Under the pieces are notes generated by a model. It saw only the letters and a list, made by a program, of their open reading frames with translations. It did no database searches and had not been told where the DNA came from. From NCBI GenBank assembly GCA_902509965.1, contig CABWZP010000003.1:28425-92424 (forward strand): a stretch of DNA of 64,000 nt, read 5' to 3'. Positions 33,334-42,882 of the stretch are shown piece by piece. The DNA is from an uncultured SAR86 cluster bacterium. GTDB lineage: Bacteria > Pseudomonadota > Gammaproteobacteria > Magnimaribacterales > D2472. The translations under genes and the position numbers were made by a program. Numbering within the stretch: position 1 is the stretch's first letter; every line of letters starts with the position of its first letter.

Positions 33334-35313
33334 ATGATACGAAAATATCTTTTAATCTTCTCCCTTAGTTTCATAATTGTTGGATGCGGCGGTGGATCTG
33401 AGACAAATCCTATCACTGTTGAAGTAACTATGGAATCAAGCGCCGAAGTTGTTCAATATAATGAGACTTATACAATTTCATGGACTTCTACTGGAAGCCA
33501 ATGCTATGCAAGTGGCTCATGGAGTGGGGAGAGACCTGTTTCTGGGAGCGAGACATTTACTGCAAAAACTAACGGTCAGGTTGGTTATGGTATGGAGTGT
33601 AGAAAAAATAATATTTTTGCACAAGCTCAAGCAGTTGTAACTTTAGAGAAAGATTTTATTAATAGCTTTGATTTTAAAGATGAGGATATTATAGAAGTAC
33701 TTTCCATAGATCATTCTGATGGGAGTAGGCACAAAATATCGAGTCATCAAGTAGGTGATTTTAATAATGATGGCTCTCAGGATATGTTGATTGCATATAG
33801 AGTAGACGATCCAAGAGACAATGCTGAAGATCTGCATCCAAGATTTTTTCAAATTCTTGGAGGAGATGAACTTACTACATCAGAGTTAATTTTAGATGGA
33901 TGTTCTTCAGGAGAAATGATGACTACCCTTGATTTTAATCTGGATGGAGTAGTTGATCTTGCAGTTTTGCCTACAAAATCAGTTAAAACTATATCAGGTG
34001 AAGCAGTTGATTCTAATATCTGCTTTTTTCAAGGCTCAGAATCTGGACTAGATGTAACATCTTGGAACTCATTGGATTATATTGATAATTCATCCACTAT
34101 AGATCTTAATAACTTTGCAGTAACTTCTATAGATCCTGTTGATATTAGTGGAGATGGCTATCTAGATTTACTAATGTGGGCTAAAGAAGGCAATAATTCA
34201 ACAGCAGGACTTCCATTCTATATAGTCGCAAATACAGCCTCGAATGCATTTGTTCAATTAAGTACAGATTTTATTAATCTTGATCCATATCTTCCAAGCA
34301 AAGGATGTTCACAAGATATTTTATTTCTCTGTAGTTGGCAGGATTTTTATGGTACCTCTCAAATTTATTTTGATGAAGGCATCTCAATTGATTTAATTGG
34401 ATCAGCCTGTAATGAAGATTTATCTATATGTTCTTATACAAGTTTTAAAGAAAGATATGATGAAGGGAACGATTATAATTGGTCAGCTGCTTCACCAGAT
34501 GCATTAACACCGTCTGTAAACTCTGGACAGTCATATTCAAATAAAATCTCAATTGTTGATAATAATGAGGATGGTTTCTACGATATTTTCTTACTTGAGA
34601 ATAATACAAAATTCTCAGTATTTGAAAGAGTCATTTCTGGAATGAACACTCAAGATACAGGAGACTTCCTTTCATTATTGTCTTCATCAGTTAAATTTAC
34701 TGATGATTGGATTTTATTAGACTTAGATTTAGATAATGACTTTGATTTACTTGCTCCCATTGATTGTTATGAACAACCATGTAACAACAAAAAGTTTCAT
34801 ACATATAACAAATCTTTTTATGAATCAGATGTATCTACATCTGCAGGTGATATTACTTTTACAGCATCACAAGGTTCAACAATAATAACTGTTAATGACA
34901 TTGAGCATGGTGCAAACTATGGCCAGCTGGTTACTTTTAGTGGAGCAGAGGGTTTAGGCGGAGCCATTACAGCTGAAATTTTAAATGGACAATTCTCTAT
35001 AACTTCAACTCCTTCAGTTGATACCTATACCGTTGAAGTATCTACTGGGGCTACAGCAGAGGATACAGGAAATGGCGGTTCTGTCGTAGTTGGAACTTAT
35101 GTAGAAACTACATATATTTGGTCAGAAGAGGACGTATCAGCAACAATTAATTTTCCTGGTAAAACTATTAATACCCTTTGGCTTGATTCAGATGGCGACA
35201 ATGATATAGATGTAATTTCTATTTCAGAATCAAGAAGTGTTGTTGCAGGTACAAACATCCCTATAAGCTCTACTTATACAATATATCATCACAAAAATGA
35301 TTCTCTAAGATAG
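33334..35313 (+). CDS. Secreted lipoprotein with calcium loops (VCBS/FG-GAP-like) and a phage-tail-like module
   Basis: A 659-residue exported lipoprotein. The signal peptide ends in the lipobox VGC (C18) followed by GGGS. Residues about 28-103 form an Ig-like domain (TISWTSTGSQCYASGSWSG), with C57 and C89 able to bridge. Six DxDxDG-type calcium loops at about 142, 200, 270, 409, 463 and 618 indicate FG-GAP/VCBS propeller blades. Residues about 505-590 (STIITVNDIEHGANYGQLVTF, then TSTPSVDTYTVEVS) resemble a module common in marine phage tail proteins. Function unknown; probably surface-exposed binding or adhesion. It stands just before astA but is unlikely to be functionally linked. Confidence 0.75.
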   Translation: MIRKYLLIFSLSFIIVGCGGGSETNPITVEVTMESSAEVVQYNETYTISWTSTGSQCYASGSWSGERPVSGSETFTAKTNGQVGYGMECRKNNIFAQAQAVVTLEKDFINSFDFKDEDIIEVLSIDHSDGSRHKISSHQVGDFNNDGSQDMLIAYRVDDPRDNAEDLHPRFFQILGGDELTTSELILDGCSSGEMMTTLDFNLDGVVDLAVLPTKSVKTISGEAVDSNICFFQGSESGLDVTSWNSLDYIDNSSTIDLNNFAVTSIDPVDISGDGYLDLLMWAKEGNNSTAGLPFYIVANTASNAFVQLSTDFINLDPYLPSKGCSQDILFLCSWQDFYGTSQIYFDEGISIDLIGSACNEDLSICSYTSFKERYDEGNDYNWSAASPDALTPSVNSGQSYSNKISIVDNNEDGFYDIFLLENNTKFSVFERVISGMNTQDTGDFLSLLSSSVKFTDDWILLDLDLDNDFDLLAPIDCYEQPCNNKKFHTYNKSFYESDVSTSAGDITFTASQGSTIITVNDIEHGANYGQLVTFSGAEGLGGAITAEILNGQFSITSTPSVDTYTVEVSTGATAEDTGNGGSVVVGTYVETTYIWSEEDVSATINFPGKTINTLWLDSDGDNDIDVISISESRSVVAGTNIPISSTYTIYHHKNDSLR

Positions 35314-35316
35314 CTT

Positions 35317-36330
35317 ATGCAGGTTGTAAGACTCGTAAAAACCTCTGATCTTCAACAGGTTTCAGAGCTTATAAAGAAAACTGGAATTGGCATGACTACT
35401 ATGCCAAAAAATAGAAAGGAAGTTCAAGAAAGAATTGCATGGTCTGTAAATTCTGCAAATAAAAAAAGCGCAAATCCAAATAAAGATACTTATCTATTTG
35501 TCCTAGAAAATGAAAAAAAAATTATAGGAATTTCAGCAATTTACACTTCTGTCTCAAAAGAAAAACCATCTGTATTTTTCAAACTTAAGAAAATTAAGCT
35601 ATCTTCAGATACCTATAAATTTGAAAAAACATCGGATATATTACAGTTGCATCTATTGCATAAACCCTATTCAGAATTAGGAACTATTTTTATAGATCCT
35701 TCTTCTAGGGGAAGAGGGCGTGGATCATTATTATCATTTGCTAGACTTCAACTTATAGCAGCTCATAAGACTAGATTTGATAAAAAAATTCTTGTAGAGA
35801 TTAGAGGCTGGAAAGATAAAAATAATAAATCATACTTTTGGGAGTCATTCAGCAAAGCCTTTTTTAATTTAGATTTTTTTAGCATTGATAGACTAAGCTA
35901 TATAGATAATCATTTTATAACTGAATCTGTTCCCAAATTTCCTTTTATAGTTGAACTCCTTCCTAAAAGAGTTCAAAAAGTTCTTGCAAAGCCTCACCCT
36001 AATGCAATGCCTGCTTTAAGTATGCTTGCCAAACAAGGCTTTAAAACAAATGGCTTGGTTGATATCTTAGATGGCGGTCCTTGTATGGAAGTTTTGGCTA
36101 CAAAGATACCTATAGTGAAATCCTCTTTTAAAGTTAAAGTTGAAGTAAAAAGATCACTCAATTTTAGTAATTATGGATTTATAACAAACTATTCATTAAA
36201 TAATTTTAGAGTTGTTAGAGAAAATTATAATTTAATAAAAAATAATACCATTGAGATATCACAAAAGACTGCAAAAGCTTTGCAAATCTCCACAGGTGAC
36301 AAAGTTAGAATAAATATTGAGAGCATTTAA
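35317..36330 (+). CDS. astA: Arginine N-succinyltransferase
   Basis: A 337-residue AstA, first step of the arginine succinyltransferase (AST) pathway, transferring succinyl from succinyl-CoA to arginine. The N-terminus VVRLVKTSDLQQVSELIKKTGIGMTTMP and the segments ELGTIFIDPSSRGRGRGSLLSFARL and LVEIRGWKDKNNKSYFWESFSKAFF are typical. It begins three bases after the lipoprotein stop. It overlaps astD by one base (TAATG), so the ast genes form an operon. Confidence 0.95.
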   Translation: MQVVRLVKTSDLQQVSELIKKTGIGMTTMPKNRKEVQERIAWSVNSANKKSANPNKDTYLFVLENEKKIIGISAIYTSVSKEKPSVFFKLKKIKLSSDTYKFEKTSDILQLHLLHKPYSELGTIFIDPSSRGRGRGSLLSFARLQLIAAHKTRFDKKILVEIRGWKDKNNKSYFWESFSKAFFNLDFFSIDRLSYIDNHFITESVPKFPFIVELLPKRVQKVLAKPHPNAMPALSMLAKQGFKTNGLVDILDGGPCMEVLATKIPIVKSSFKVKVEVKRSLNFSNYGFITNYSLNNFRVVRENYNLIKNNTIEISQKTAKALQISTGDKVRINIESI

Positions 36331-37745
36331 TGATTTACATAAATGGAAAATGGACTGAAGGTGATGGAAGTACCTTTAGCAGTATTTCCCCTTTAGATAA
36401 CCAGCCAATTTGGAATGGAAACTATGCTTCTAACTCGCAAATTTCAAGAGCTATTAATTCAGCATATGATGCTTTTCCAGATTGGAATAAAAGAGGCTTG
36501 GATTCAAGACTAAAGATTATTAAAAGATTTTATTCTCTTCTCGAAGTCAATAAAGATAAAATTAAAGACTTAATTAGACTTGAAACTGGAAAAGAAAATT
36601 CAGATAGTCTTTCTGAAGTTAACGCATCAATAGCCAAGTACCAAAACTCTTTAAATGCATTTCACTCAAGAACTGGTATGTCTTCAAGCTCATTAGGAGA
36701 GAATATTCAAATTACAAATCATAAACCTCATGGTATTTTAAACGTTATTGGTCCATTTAATTTTCCATTTCACCTTCCAAATGGTCACATAACACCAGCT
36801 CTCATTGCTGGAAATGTTGTTATCTTTAAACCTAGCGAACATACTCCTCTTGTTAGCGAACTTATGATCAAATTGTGGGACGAAGCTGGAATACCAAATG
36901 GTGTTATGACTCTTCTTCATGGTTCTAAAGATGTAGTAAGGAGACTTGCTAAGCACCCTAAAACAAATGGACTTTTATTCACTGGAGGGCATGTTGCAGG
37001 CATATCATTAAATAAACTAATGGCTAATTATCCTCATAAAATATTAGCTCTAGAGCTTGGTGGCAATAATCCGTTAGTAGTGTGGAATACAAGAAAATTA
37101 AAAAAAGCATCTAGTCTAATTTTTGAATCTGCATTTATTTCATCTGGACAAAGATGTACTTGCGCAAGAAGATTAATACTTCAGGATTCTAAATCTTCAA
37201 AAAAAATTATTGAATTAATTAAAAATAAATCAAAATCATTATCCTATATAGAATCATCTAAAGAGTATTTTTATGGTCCTTTAATATCAAAAGCTGCAGT
37301 TAAAAGTTTTATTGATTTTCAAGATTTACTTATAAAAGCAGGCGGCAAAGTAATTTTAAAAGGCAAACATGTTAAATCTAAAGGTAATTATGTAACTCCT
37401 TCAATAATAGATATGACAGGAGTTACAAAACTTATTGATAAAGAAATATTTGGACCGATGATTCAAATAAAATTTGTTACTTCATTCCCACAAGCTATTT
37501 CTGAGGCAAACAATACTTCATTTGGTCTTTCAGCAGGGCTTATTTCTGATAAAAAATCGTTTTTTGATAGTTTTGTTAATGAAGTTTCAGCAGGAATAAT
37601 CAACTTTAATACAACCACAACAGGGGCATCTGGCAGTGCGCCATTTGGAGGTTCTGGAATGAGTGGTAACTTAAGACCAGCAGGATTCTATGCAGCTGAT
37701 TATTGCGCATGGCCTGTAGCAAGCGTCATTAATCAAAATCTTTAG
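36330..37745 (+). CDS. astD: N-succinylglutamate 5-semialdehyde dehydrogenase
   Basis: A 471-residue aldehyde dehydrogenase. GPFNFPFHLPNGHITPALIAGNVVIFKPSEHTP binds NAD, LALELGGNNPLVVW holds the general base Glu, and SSGQRCTCARRLI the catalytic Cys. These sequences match AstD (fourth step of AST) more closely than other dehydrogenases, and the position between astA and astB agrees. It oxidises succinylglutamate semialdehyde to succinylglutamate. Confidence 0.95.
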   Translation: MIYINGKWTEGDGSTFSSISPLDNQPIWNGNYASNSQISRAINSAYDAFPDWNKRGLDSRLKIIKRFYSLLEVNKDKIKDLIRLETGKENSDSLSEVNASIAKYQNSLNAFHSRTGMSSSSLGENIQITNHKPHGILNVIGPFNFPFHLPNGHITPALIAGNVVIFKPSEHTPLVSELMIKLWDEAGIPNGVMTLLHGSKDVVRRLAKHPKTNGLLFTGGHVAGISLNKLMANYPHKILALELGGNNPLVVWNTRKLKKASSLIFESAFISSGQRCTCARRLILQDSKSSKKIIELIKNKSKSLSYIESSKEYFYGPLISKAAVKSFIDFQDLLIKAGGKVILKGKHVKSKGNYVTPSIIDMTGVTKLIDKEIFGPMIQIKFVTSFPQAISEANNTSFGLSAGLISDKKSFFDSFVNEVSAGIINFNTTTTGASGSAPFGGSGMSGNLRPAGFYAADYCAWPVASVINQNL

Positions 37746-37747
37746 TT

Positions 37748-39073
37748 ATGTATCAAGGTGAATTAAATTTTGATGGTCTTATAGGCCCTACTCATAATTA
37801 TTCTGGTCTCTCTGAAGGAAATATAGCCTCTTCTAAGAATAGTAAAAAAACCTCTAATCCTAAAAAAGCTGCCCTTCAAGGGCTTAAAAAAATGAAATTA
37901 TTAATTGAGATGGGTATTCCTCAGGGTATATTTTTACCTCATGAAAGACCTAGCTTAAGTTTTCTGCGTACTCAGGGTTTTTCAGGAAGTGATGCAGATA
38001 TTGTCGGATCAGCTGCAAAGATCTCTAGCTTATTACTTAATCAATCTTATTCTGCATCCTCAATGTGGGCAGCTAATGCAGCAACATTCTCTCCAAGTGT
38101 TGATTGCCAAGATGCAATTGCTCATATAACACCCGCTAATTTATTTTCAATGCAGCACAGGAGAATTGAGGCTAATTTTACATATCAGCAACTAAACCTT
38201 ATTTTTAAAAGTTCACACTTTAAAATTCATAAACCTATTGAATCAACTGATCTAATGAGTGATGAGGGTGCTGCTAATCATTTAAGAATTACGAACTCTC
38301 ATCTTAAAAGAGGTATTCATGTATTTGTATATGGAAGAGATACCTCTAAAGAGAGTTTAAACTTTGTAGCTAGACAGTCTAGAGCAGCATCTGAATATAT
38401 TGCTAACTCTCATAAACTGGATATGAAGCAAACTTTCTTTTTAAAACAAAATATGAAAGCAATCAATAGGGGAAGTTTTCACAATGACATTGTTAGTTTA
38501 GCAACTGAGAATGTATTTATTTTTCATGAAGAAGCATTTGAAGACTCCAAGCATAAAATTCAAAAAATTAAAAATTCTTTAAAAGTTCAAGAGAACAATT
38601 TCTTTATAGAAATTTCAAAAAATGATATCCCGCTTGATATTTTAGTTAATTCGTATTTGCTCAATTCACAATTAGTTCGGAACTCATCAGGGGACATGAC
38701 TTTTATTATGCCAACTGAGGTGAATAATTATTCAGAGTGCAAAGAATGGCTTAAATGGGTTAAAGAAAATACCCCTATAAAGGATTTTAAGTATGTTGAT
38801 ATCAAACAGAGCATGATGAATGGAGGAGGCCCCGCATGCCTAAGATTTAAAATAGTTGTTAATAAAGATGAATTTAATAATATAAATCCTAATTTTCTTT
38901 TAAATCCAGATTTAATCAAAAAGTTAGAGGCGCTCATCAATAATTCATATAGAGATAACTTAGAAATTAAAGATTTATCAGATCCTGAATTAATAAATGA
39001 AAGTTATACAATTCTTGATAACTTAACCCAGATATTTAAAACGGGTAGTATTTACAGTTTCCAAAAAGAATAA
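37748..39073 (+). CDS. astB: N-succinylarginine dihydrolase
   Basis: A 441-residue AstB of the amidinotransferase fold, second step of AST, which releases ammonia and CO2 from succinylarginine. It starts ELNFDGLIGPTHNYSGLSEGNIAS and has MWAANAATFSPS, HRRIEANFTYQ, the HNDI segment (GSFHNDIVSLATENVF), and MNGGGPACLRFKI with the catalytic Cys. The C-terminus looks complete. It ends five bases from the convergent valS stop. astC and astE are not in the window. Confidence 0.96.
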   Translation: MYQGELNFDGLIGPTHNYSGLSEGNIASSKNSKKTSNPKKAALQGLKKMKLLIEMGIPQGIFLPHERPSLSFLRTQGFSGSDADIVGSAAKISSLLLNQSYSASSMWAANAATFSPSVDCQDAIAHITPANLFSMQHRRIEANFTYQQLNLIFKSSHFKIHKPIESTDLMSDEGAANHLRITNSHLKRGIHVFVYGRDTSKESLNFVARQSRAASEYIANSHKLDMKQTFFLKQNMKAINRGSFHNDIVSLATENVFIFHEEAFEDSKHKIQKIKNSLKVQENNFFIEISKNDIPLDILVNSYLLNSQLVRNSSGDMTFIMPTEVNNYSECKEWLKWVKENTPIKDFKYVDIKQSMMNGGGPACLRFKIVVNKDEFNNINPNFLLNPDLIKKLEALINNSYRDNLEIKDLSDPELINESYTILDNLTQIFKTGSIYSFQKE

Positions 39074-39078
39074 AGCTA

Positions 39079-41298
39079 TTACTCAATAATTTGCTTTTGA
39101 AACAGCAATGTATGAATTTCTTCTGTAATAAATGGAGCAAAAGGATGCATCATGACTAGAATCTTTTGAAGCATTGGCCTTAGGTTTTCGGTATTGCCTG
39201 TTTTTTTACACTCTTCAATATAAACATCACAGAATTTACTCCAAAAGAATTCATATACTTCATTTACAGCAAAATCTAATCGATATTCTTCGATATTCTT
39301 TTTAATCAGTTGAGAAGATTTATTGAATTCTTCTTTAATCCAATTATCAATATCATTAGAGGATTCAAATATTTTATTTCCATCTGGATAACCATTAATG
39401 AATCTGGCAGCATTCCAAATTTTTGTACAAAAATTTCTATATCCTTTAAGTCTACCTAATTCAAAACTAATATCTTTAGTGTGAGTTGCTAAAGAGTAGA
39501 AGGTCATCCTCAAAGCATCAGTTCCGTATGACTCAATTCCATTTGGAAATTGATTTCTAGTTTTTCTTTCAATTTTCTCTGCTTTGCCTTCTTGCATAAG
39601 ATTAGAGGTTCTTTTTTTCACTAGATCATCTAAAGAAATGCCATAAACTAAATCAAGAGGATCAATAACATTACCTTTAGATTTTGACATTTTTTGACCA
39701 TTTTCATCTCTTATTAGCCCTGTAACATATACATCTTTAAATGGGATTTGATTTGTAAATTCAAGACTCATCATCATCATTCTTGCAACCCAAAAGAAGA
39801 TAATATCAAAACCAGTTACAAGCAGTGATGTTGGAAAATGTTTTTTAAAATCATTAGTATCATTTGGCCATCCCATAGATGCAAAAGGCCATAAACTTGA
39901 AGAAAACCAAGTATCTAGGACATCATCATCTTGAGATAGCTCTCTATCATCTAATTCATAATGGTCTCTTGTTTCTACTTCATCATAACCAACATAAACA
40001 TTTCCTTCAGTATCATACCAAGCTGGTATTCTATGACCCCACCAAATTTGTCTACTTATACACCAATCTTCAATATTGTTCATCCAATTAAAATATGTCT
40101 TAATCCAGTTTTCAGGATGAAATTTAATCTCACCCTTATTGACTGCATCATTTGCTTTTGCAGCCATTTCAGCTGTTTTAACATACCATTGATAACTCAG
40201 TTTTGGCTCTATAACAATATTTGATCTTTCTCCTCTAGGAACGCTAATATGATGTTTTTCTTCTTTTACTAATAACTCTAGTTCAATTAATTTTTCAATA
40301 ACAAGTTTACGAACTTTAAAACGATCTAGCCCATTAAATGGTTCAGGCACATTACTATTTGACCAAGCGTCGTCATTAAAAATATTAATTGGTTTGAAAT
40401 CACTTGGTTCATCTGAAGTTTTTACTTCACCGTCTATTTCATGCAAAGCATATTTCTTACCAATTTCGTAGTCATTAAAATCATGACCGGGTGTTATTTT
40501 TAAGCAACCAGTACCAAATTCTTTATCTACATATTCATCACCAATGATAGGTAGTTTTCTTCCTACAAATGGCAGTTCAACTCTCTTTCCAATTAGTGAT
40601 TTATATCTTTTATCTTTAGGATTTACGGCAATTGCCATATCGCCAAACATAGTCTCGGGTCTTGTTGTTGCAACAGTAATAAAATCATTAGAGTTTTCTA
40701 TTGGATATTGTATATGCCAAAGTAAGCCATCTTTTTCTTGCCTTACAACTTCAAGGTCTGATACAGCGGTCTTCAAAGCAGGATCCCAATTAACCAGCCT
40801 ATAACCTCTATAAATCTTGTTTTTTCTATGCAGTTCAACAAAAGCCTTAATTACGGCTTCATTAAAACCCTCATCTAATGTAAACCGATATTTATCCCAG
40901 TCAACTGTTGAACCAAGTCTCTTTATTTGAGATGTAATTTTTTCTTCTGAATAATTTTTCCACGACCAAACCTCTTCTAAGAATTTTTCTCTTCCTAGAT
41001 CATTTCTAGTGATTTCTTTCTTTGCTAAATTATTTTCAACAACCATTTGAGTTGCAATTCCAGCATGATCACTTCCCACTTGCCAATGAGCATCTTTACC
41101 AGACATATGATTATATCTAGTATAAAAGTCCATAATAGCGTATTGAAAACTATGACCCATATGCAGGGTGCCTGTAACATTTGGAGGCGGGATGACCTGT
41201 GAGAAAGATTCTTGAGAATCTTCATTCTTAACCTTTCTCTCAGACCAAATCTTTACCCATTTTTCTTCAATCTCAGTAGGGTAATATGTCTTATCCAT
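39079..41298 (-). CDS. valS: Valyl-tRNA synthetase, C-terminally shortened
   Basis: A 739-residue class I synthetase. HMGH (46-49) and KMSKS (about 535) are intact. The editing domain (TVATTRPETMFGDMAIAVNP) and anticodon-binding start (ESYGTDALRMTFYSLATHTKDI, GYRNFCTKIWNAARF) are also present. It stops shortly after MHPFAPFITEEI, where E. coli ValRS (951) continues for about 190 residues, including the C-terminal coiled-coil arm that binds tRNA. The stop lies 5 bases from the end of astB, so no remnant follows. It charges tRNA-Val. It follows pepA by 21 bases; holC, usually between them, is absent. Confidence 0.93.
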   Translation of the reverse strand: MDKTYYPTEIEEKWVKIWSERKVKNEDSQESFSQVIPPPNVTGTLHMGHSFQYAIMDFYTRYNHMSGKDAHWQVGSDHAGIATQMVVENNLAKKEITRNDLGREKFLEEVWSWKNYSEEKITSQIKRLGSTVDWDKYRFTLDEGFNEAVIKAFVELHRKNKIYRGYRLVNWDPALKTAVSDLEVVRQEKDGLLWHIQYPIENSNDFITVATTRPETMFGDMAIAVNPKDKRYKSLIGKRVELPFVGRKLPIIGDEYVDKEFGTGCLKITPGHDFNDYEIGKKYALHEIDGEVKTSDEPSDFKPINIFNDDAWSNSNVPEPFNGLDRFKVRKLVIEKLIELELLVKEEKHHISVPRGERSNIVIEPKLSYQWYVKTAEMAAKANDAVNKGEIKFHPENWIKTYFNWMNNIEDWCISRQIWWGHRIPAWYDTEGNVYVGYDEVETRDHYELDDRELSQDDDVLDTWFSSSLWPFASMGWPNDTNDFKKHFPTSLLVTGFDIIFFWVARMMMMSLEFTNQIPFKDVYVTGLIRDENGQKMSKSKGNVIDPLDLVYGISLDDLVKKRTSNLMQEGKAEKIERKTRNQFPNGIESYGTDALRMTFYSLATHTKDISFELGRLKGYRNFCTKIWNAARFINGYPDGNKIFESSNDIDNWIKEEFNKSSQLIKKNIEEYRLDFAVNEVYEFFWSKFCDVYIEECKKTGNTENLRPMLQKILVMMHPFAPFITEEIHTLLFQKQIIE

Positions 41299-41319
41299 AG
41301 TTTCTAAAAGATATTTATA

Positions 41320-42837
41320 TTACTTCAATCTTTTACTTAATAGTAATTCACTCAAAAGAGGAACAGGTCTTCCGGTCCCAGCCTTAACAGGAGAGCTATA
41401 AGATGCAGTTGCAGCAATATCTAAATGAGCCCATTTATAGTCATTAGTAAATTTAGATAAAAAAGCAGCAGCATGGATAGTTCCAGCCTCTCTTCCACCA
41501 CCAATATTAGCTAAATCGGCATAATCTGTTTTTGTGCAAGATTGATGCTCATCCCATAAAGGAAGTTCCCATGCTCTGTCTCCAGATTCTTCTCCAGCAT
41601 CAACGATCATATCTGCAAGATATTGATCATTACCCATGACGCCACTTGCATGTCTTCCTAATGCAATGACTACAGCGCCAGTTAATGTGGCCATATCAAT
41701 TACATAGGAGGGCTTATACTTTCCAACGAATGTAAGTGCATCACATAAGACTAATCGACCTTCAGCATCAGTATTTAATATTTCTATAGTTTGACCAGAC
41801 ATCGAGGTTACAACATCACCAGGCTTGGTTGCTTTTGCAGAACACATATTTTCAGCACACGCCATGACGCCAACAACATTAACCTTTGCATTAAGTCTTG
41901 CAAGCGTAGACATTACTCCAAATACGGTAGCAGCTCCACACATATCCCACTTCATTTCATCCATAGCTTGTGGTGGCTTAAGTGATACGCCTCCAGTATC
42001 AAATGTAATACCTTTCCCAACCAAGGCAACAGGCTTTTCTGATGAATTACCACCGTTATACTCAATAACCATCATTCTTGACGGCTCATCACTACCTCTT
42101 CCAACTGATAAAAAAGAACCCATTTTTAACTTTGCTAAATCATTTTCATTAAAAGACTTAATTTTTAATTTAGGAAAATCTTTTTTCATTGCCTTAACTT
42201 TTTTCTCAATAATTCTTGGGGTGCAGTGATTTGCTGGCAAGTCTCCTAAATGTTTAGCGGTATTAACTCCCTCACCAATAGCAAAGCCTTTTTTGGCAGC
42301 CTGTTTAGCTTTTGATAAATCAGAACCTGATAAACCAGTTGTTAAGATAACCAAATTTTTTAGTGATGGACTTTTAGCTGTTTTATTTTTTGTTTGTGAA
42401 AAAACATATACATTTGATTCAATAGTCTTAGCTACCATTTCAATCAACCAATTCTCATCCTTGCCGGCAGGGTAAACATTGCCGCACATAATAGATAGAT
42501 CTTTTGCTTTTAATTTATTTGCTGACTTAGCGATAGCCGCATATGCAGACAACCATTTATGGGTAGGTGAGTCTTTTGTAAGACCCTTAACCAACATAAT
42601 GCTTTGTGCTTTAGTGCCATTAACCTGCGGCAACAAAACCGAGCTACCAGCATCTTTAAGATGAGTTGAAATTGATTTTGAAATATAGCCTTTAGCAGCT
42701 TTATCTAACTCTTTAAAAGCAGCATTGTTTTTTGTATCTTTATTAACTGTTATGACAAGCAATGCTGAATTTAGTGTTACTAAACTTGTTGATGTTGTAT
42801 CTTTTACTAAAATATTACTTAGAACTTTATAAGCCAT
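41320..42837 (-). CDS. pepA: Cytosol (leucyl) aminopeptidase PepA
   Basis: A 505-residue M17 aminopeptidase with two metal ions. GKGITFDTGGVSLKP and the signature NTDAEGRLVLCDALTF carry the metal ligands; MCGAATVFGVM is also typical. It trims peptides and in E. coli also binds DNA at the carAB promoter and cer sites. AAAGGAG lies before the ATG. It is divergent from lptF-lptG, the usual gammaproteobacterial arrangement. Confidence 0.97.
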   Translation of the reverse strand: MAYKVLSNILVKDTTSTSLVTLNSALLVITVNKDTKNNAAFKELDKAAKGYISKSISTHLKDAGSSVLLPQVNGTKAQSIMLVKGLTKDSPTHKWLSAYAAIAKSANKLKAKDLSIMCGNVYPAGKDENWLIEMVAKTIESNVYVFSQTKNKTAKSPSLKNLVILTTGLSGSDLSKAKQAAKKGFAIGEGVNTAKHLGDLPANHCTPRIIEKKVKAMKKDFPKLKIKSFNENDLAKLKMGSFLSVGRGSDEPSRMMVIEYNGGNSSEKPVALVGKGITFDTGGVSLKPPQAMDEMKWDMCGAATVFGVMSTLARLNAKVNVVGVMACAENMCSAKATKPGDVVTSMSGQTIEILNTDAEGRLVLCDALTFVGKYKPSYVIDMATLTGAVVIALGRHASGVMGNDQYLADMIVDAGEESGDRAWELPLWDEHQSCTKTDYADLANIGGGREAGTIHAAAFLSKFTNDYKWAHLDIAATASYSSPVKAGTGRPVPLLSELLLSKRLK

Positions 42838-42882
42838 TTATGAATCTCCTTTATACTAATTACTGATAAGATAAATATTGTA

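Noticed and set aside
33334..35313. Prophage remnant because of the phage-like module
   Set aside because: No other phage gene, integrase or attachment repeat is near; it is a single domain in a lipoprotein.
39000..39100. Possible frameshift splitting valS, with the C-terminal part in another frame
   Set aside because: The sequence beyond the stop is the 3' end of astB, whose protein looks complete; no ValRS C-terminal sequence is seen in any frame.
41825..42229. 134-codon plus-strand frame inside pepA
   Set aside because: It is antisense to conserved M17 peptidase motifs, with no start signal.
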